DNA from: Mesostigma viride
Lineage: Eukaryota; Streptophyta; Mesostigmatophyceae; Mesostigmatales; Mesostigmataceae
DNA length: 64,000 nt
Direction of reading: 5' to 3'
NCBI GenBank assembly: GCA_009746045.1
Contig: RPFO01000050.1
Span: 4,325,039-4,389,038, forward strand
Position 1 is the first letter of the stretch. Each line of letters starts with the position of its first letter. Position numbers and translations under genes: made by a program. Shown here one piece after another: positions 62,948 to 64,000 of the stretch. A model generated the notes under the pieces. The model was not told where the DNA came from. It saw nothing but the letters and a program-made list of their open reading frames with translations, and ran no database searches.

Positions 62948-64000
62948 ATCTACGCATTTGCAAATGCTGCACGGCTAGGGAAATAGCATTTATAGGAACT
63001 ATGGATGATGAATACAAAGTTTCATTCCTATAATTCCAGCCATGCTCTCGCCGCAGTCAGTCGTTTGCGCCACCATAGCCGCGGACGTGAATAATTTTTA
63101 CTCGCCTCGTCCTGCTTTGGCCCCCCCTGCCATTTCTGTTTACTTGCGTCTGCCCCGAATGTTGGACAATGCTGGACTGCGGGCCCGACAGGTGAGGAAC
63201 CGGTCGGGAACCGGTGGGGACTGGGGAACCGGCCAGTCCAACATCCGGGGAGCACCATCTTTTTGTTGGACAGCTAAACAAGCCGGGGGCCCAGAGTGCA
63301 AATGACGGCCTTTGTTCCAGGACCCAGAGTGTGTGGATGACGGATTTTCGAACATGTTCAGGAGTAAAAACTGAATGGCGTGGGATCCAACTGAACTGAA
63401 CTGAACTGGTCAAACTGAAAAGAACAGCTTTTAGCAGCGAAGCACTGCTGCGGCAGGCTGCGGAGGTACTTTATTCTTTATCTTCCGTACATTATCCGTC
63501 GGTTAGATTTTCCCCAAAACGCCGCGAGATTGCTGCTAGAGGTAGGCAGGGCGGGCCTCGGGCAATCCCTGCTTGTGTACGGCTGCGGTTCGGCTAAGCG
63601 AGCATGACAACTGACAAGCAACTTGGTTTGGGATAATAGAGACAATCATGGCTGGCGGAGCACATTTCGAAGAATTTTATGCATTACCAGTAAAAGCTAC
63701 GAAAAATAACGTTGAAAGTAAAAAATGGCGAGCAGGCTAAGAATATACGGATGGAAACCCGCGAATCCGTCGATAGGACAATTTTACTTCGTGTTAGGGT
63801 GTACCGCTCCGCGTGTTGGTTTCACCCCATAGCCATTATCATCTGAAAGAGGGCATGTTTCATGTCGAGGAATGTCGCGTGGCGGCACCCGCGGCAAACC
63901 GCCTCTCCGTGACAGAGGGGGAACCTCTCAACGCAATCTGCATCTGATTGGAAGCCTGGGCTTATGTATCCGCTTCTTCCATGGGTTAGTTACCCCGGCT
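62948..64000. other. Unassigned right-end region
   Basis: It contains GAACCGG-rich repeats (63190-63235) and three GAACT units (63390-63408). No gene is supported. It could be the promoter side of the minus-strand exon at 62947. Confidence 0.35.

Overview
This is nuclear DNA from a eukaryote. Every recognisable gene is split by long GT-AG introns, coding exons are GC-rich at third positions, introns are crowded with simple repeats and minisatellites, and the spaces between genes hold decayed non-LTR retrotransposons. The gene set fits a chlorophyte-type green alga: a plant/algal-type long-chain prenyl diphosphate synthase, a type III PI 4-kinase, and a duplicated GT29 sialyltransferase-like family carrying an EGF-like module. 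I cannot name the genus from sequence alone.

Layout. (1) Positions 1-22468, minus strand: the N-terminal alpha-solenoid half of phosphatidylinositol 4-kinase alpha. It has 18 exons plus one candidate 36-bp microexon, and all junction phases agree; the kinase domain lies beyond the left edge. Introns hold a 1.8-kb polypurine tract (612-2406), a 33-bp minisatellite of about 44 units (6748-8203), (GGT)n, (GGGA)n, (GGGGT)n and an 8-bp CTTGGACT array. (2) About 23270-35040, plus strand, divergent from the kinase gene: a solanesyl/polyprenyl diphosphate synthase with both aspartate-rich motifs in separate exons. (3) 35041-43770: a retrotransposon graveyard of LINE 3' ends, an ORF1-only element, a LINE C-terminal domain, two tRNA-derived SINE copies and an AT-rich element with about 104-bp inverted repeats. 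(4) 43771-51551: two head-to-head GT29 sialyltransferase-like genes, each with three exons, sharing a 1.35-kb intergenic region. (5) 51552-61680: more LINE pieces (ORF1, endonuclease plus reverse transcriptase, 3' tails) and an intact-ended hAT-type element (58099-59427) with an 8-bp target duplication. (6) 61680-64000: mostly unassigned, with one possible first coding exon on the minus strand.

The strongest unusual signal crosses gene boundaries. In about half of the introns the last 15-50 bp of the upstream exon together with its 5' splice site recurs, as degenerate ghost copies or as a minisatellite phased on the splice site, inside the following intron. A few acceptor sides show the same. 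A second signal is a 3'-terminal hairpin (GTGCTMC, bulged stem, CMAC loop) shared by about ten LINE 3' ends, with compensatory stem changes.

Functionally the genes are unrelated housekeeping and secretory functions: PI4P synthesis at the plasma membrane, prenyl side-chain synthesis for quinones, and Golgi glycosylation. The exon models come from reading frames, splice consensus and phase only. No alignment or transcript was available.
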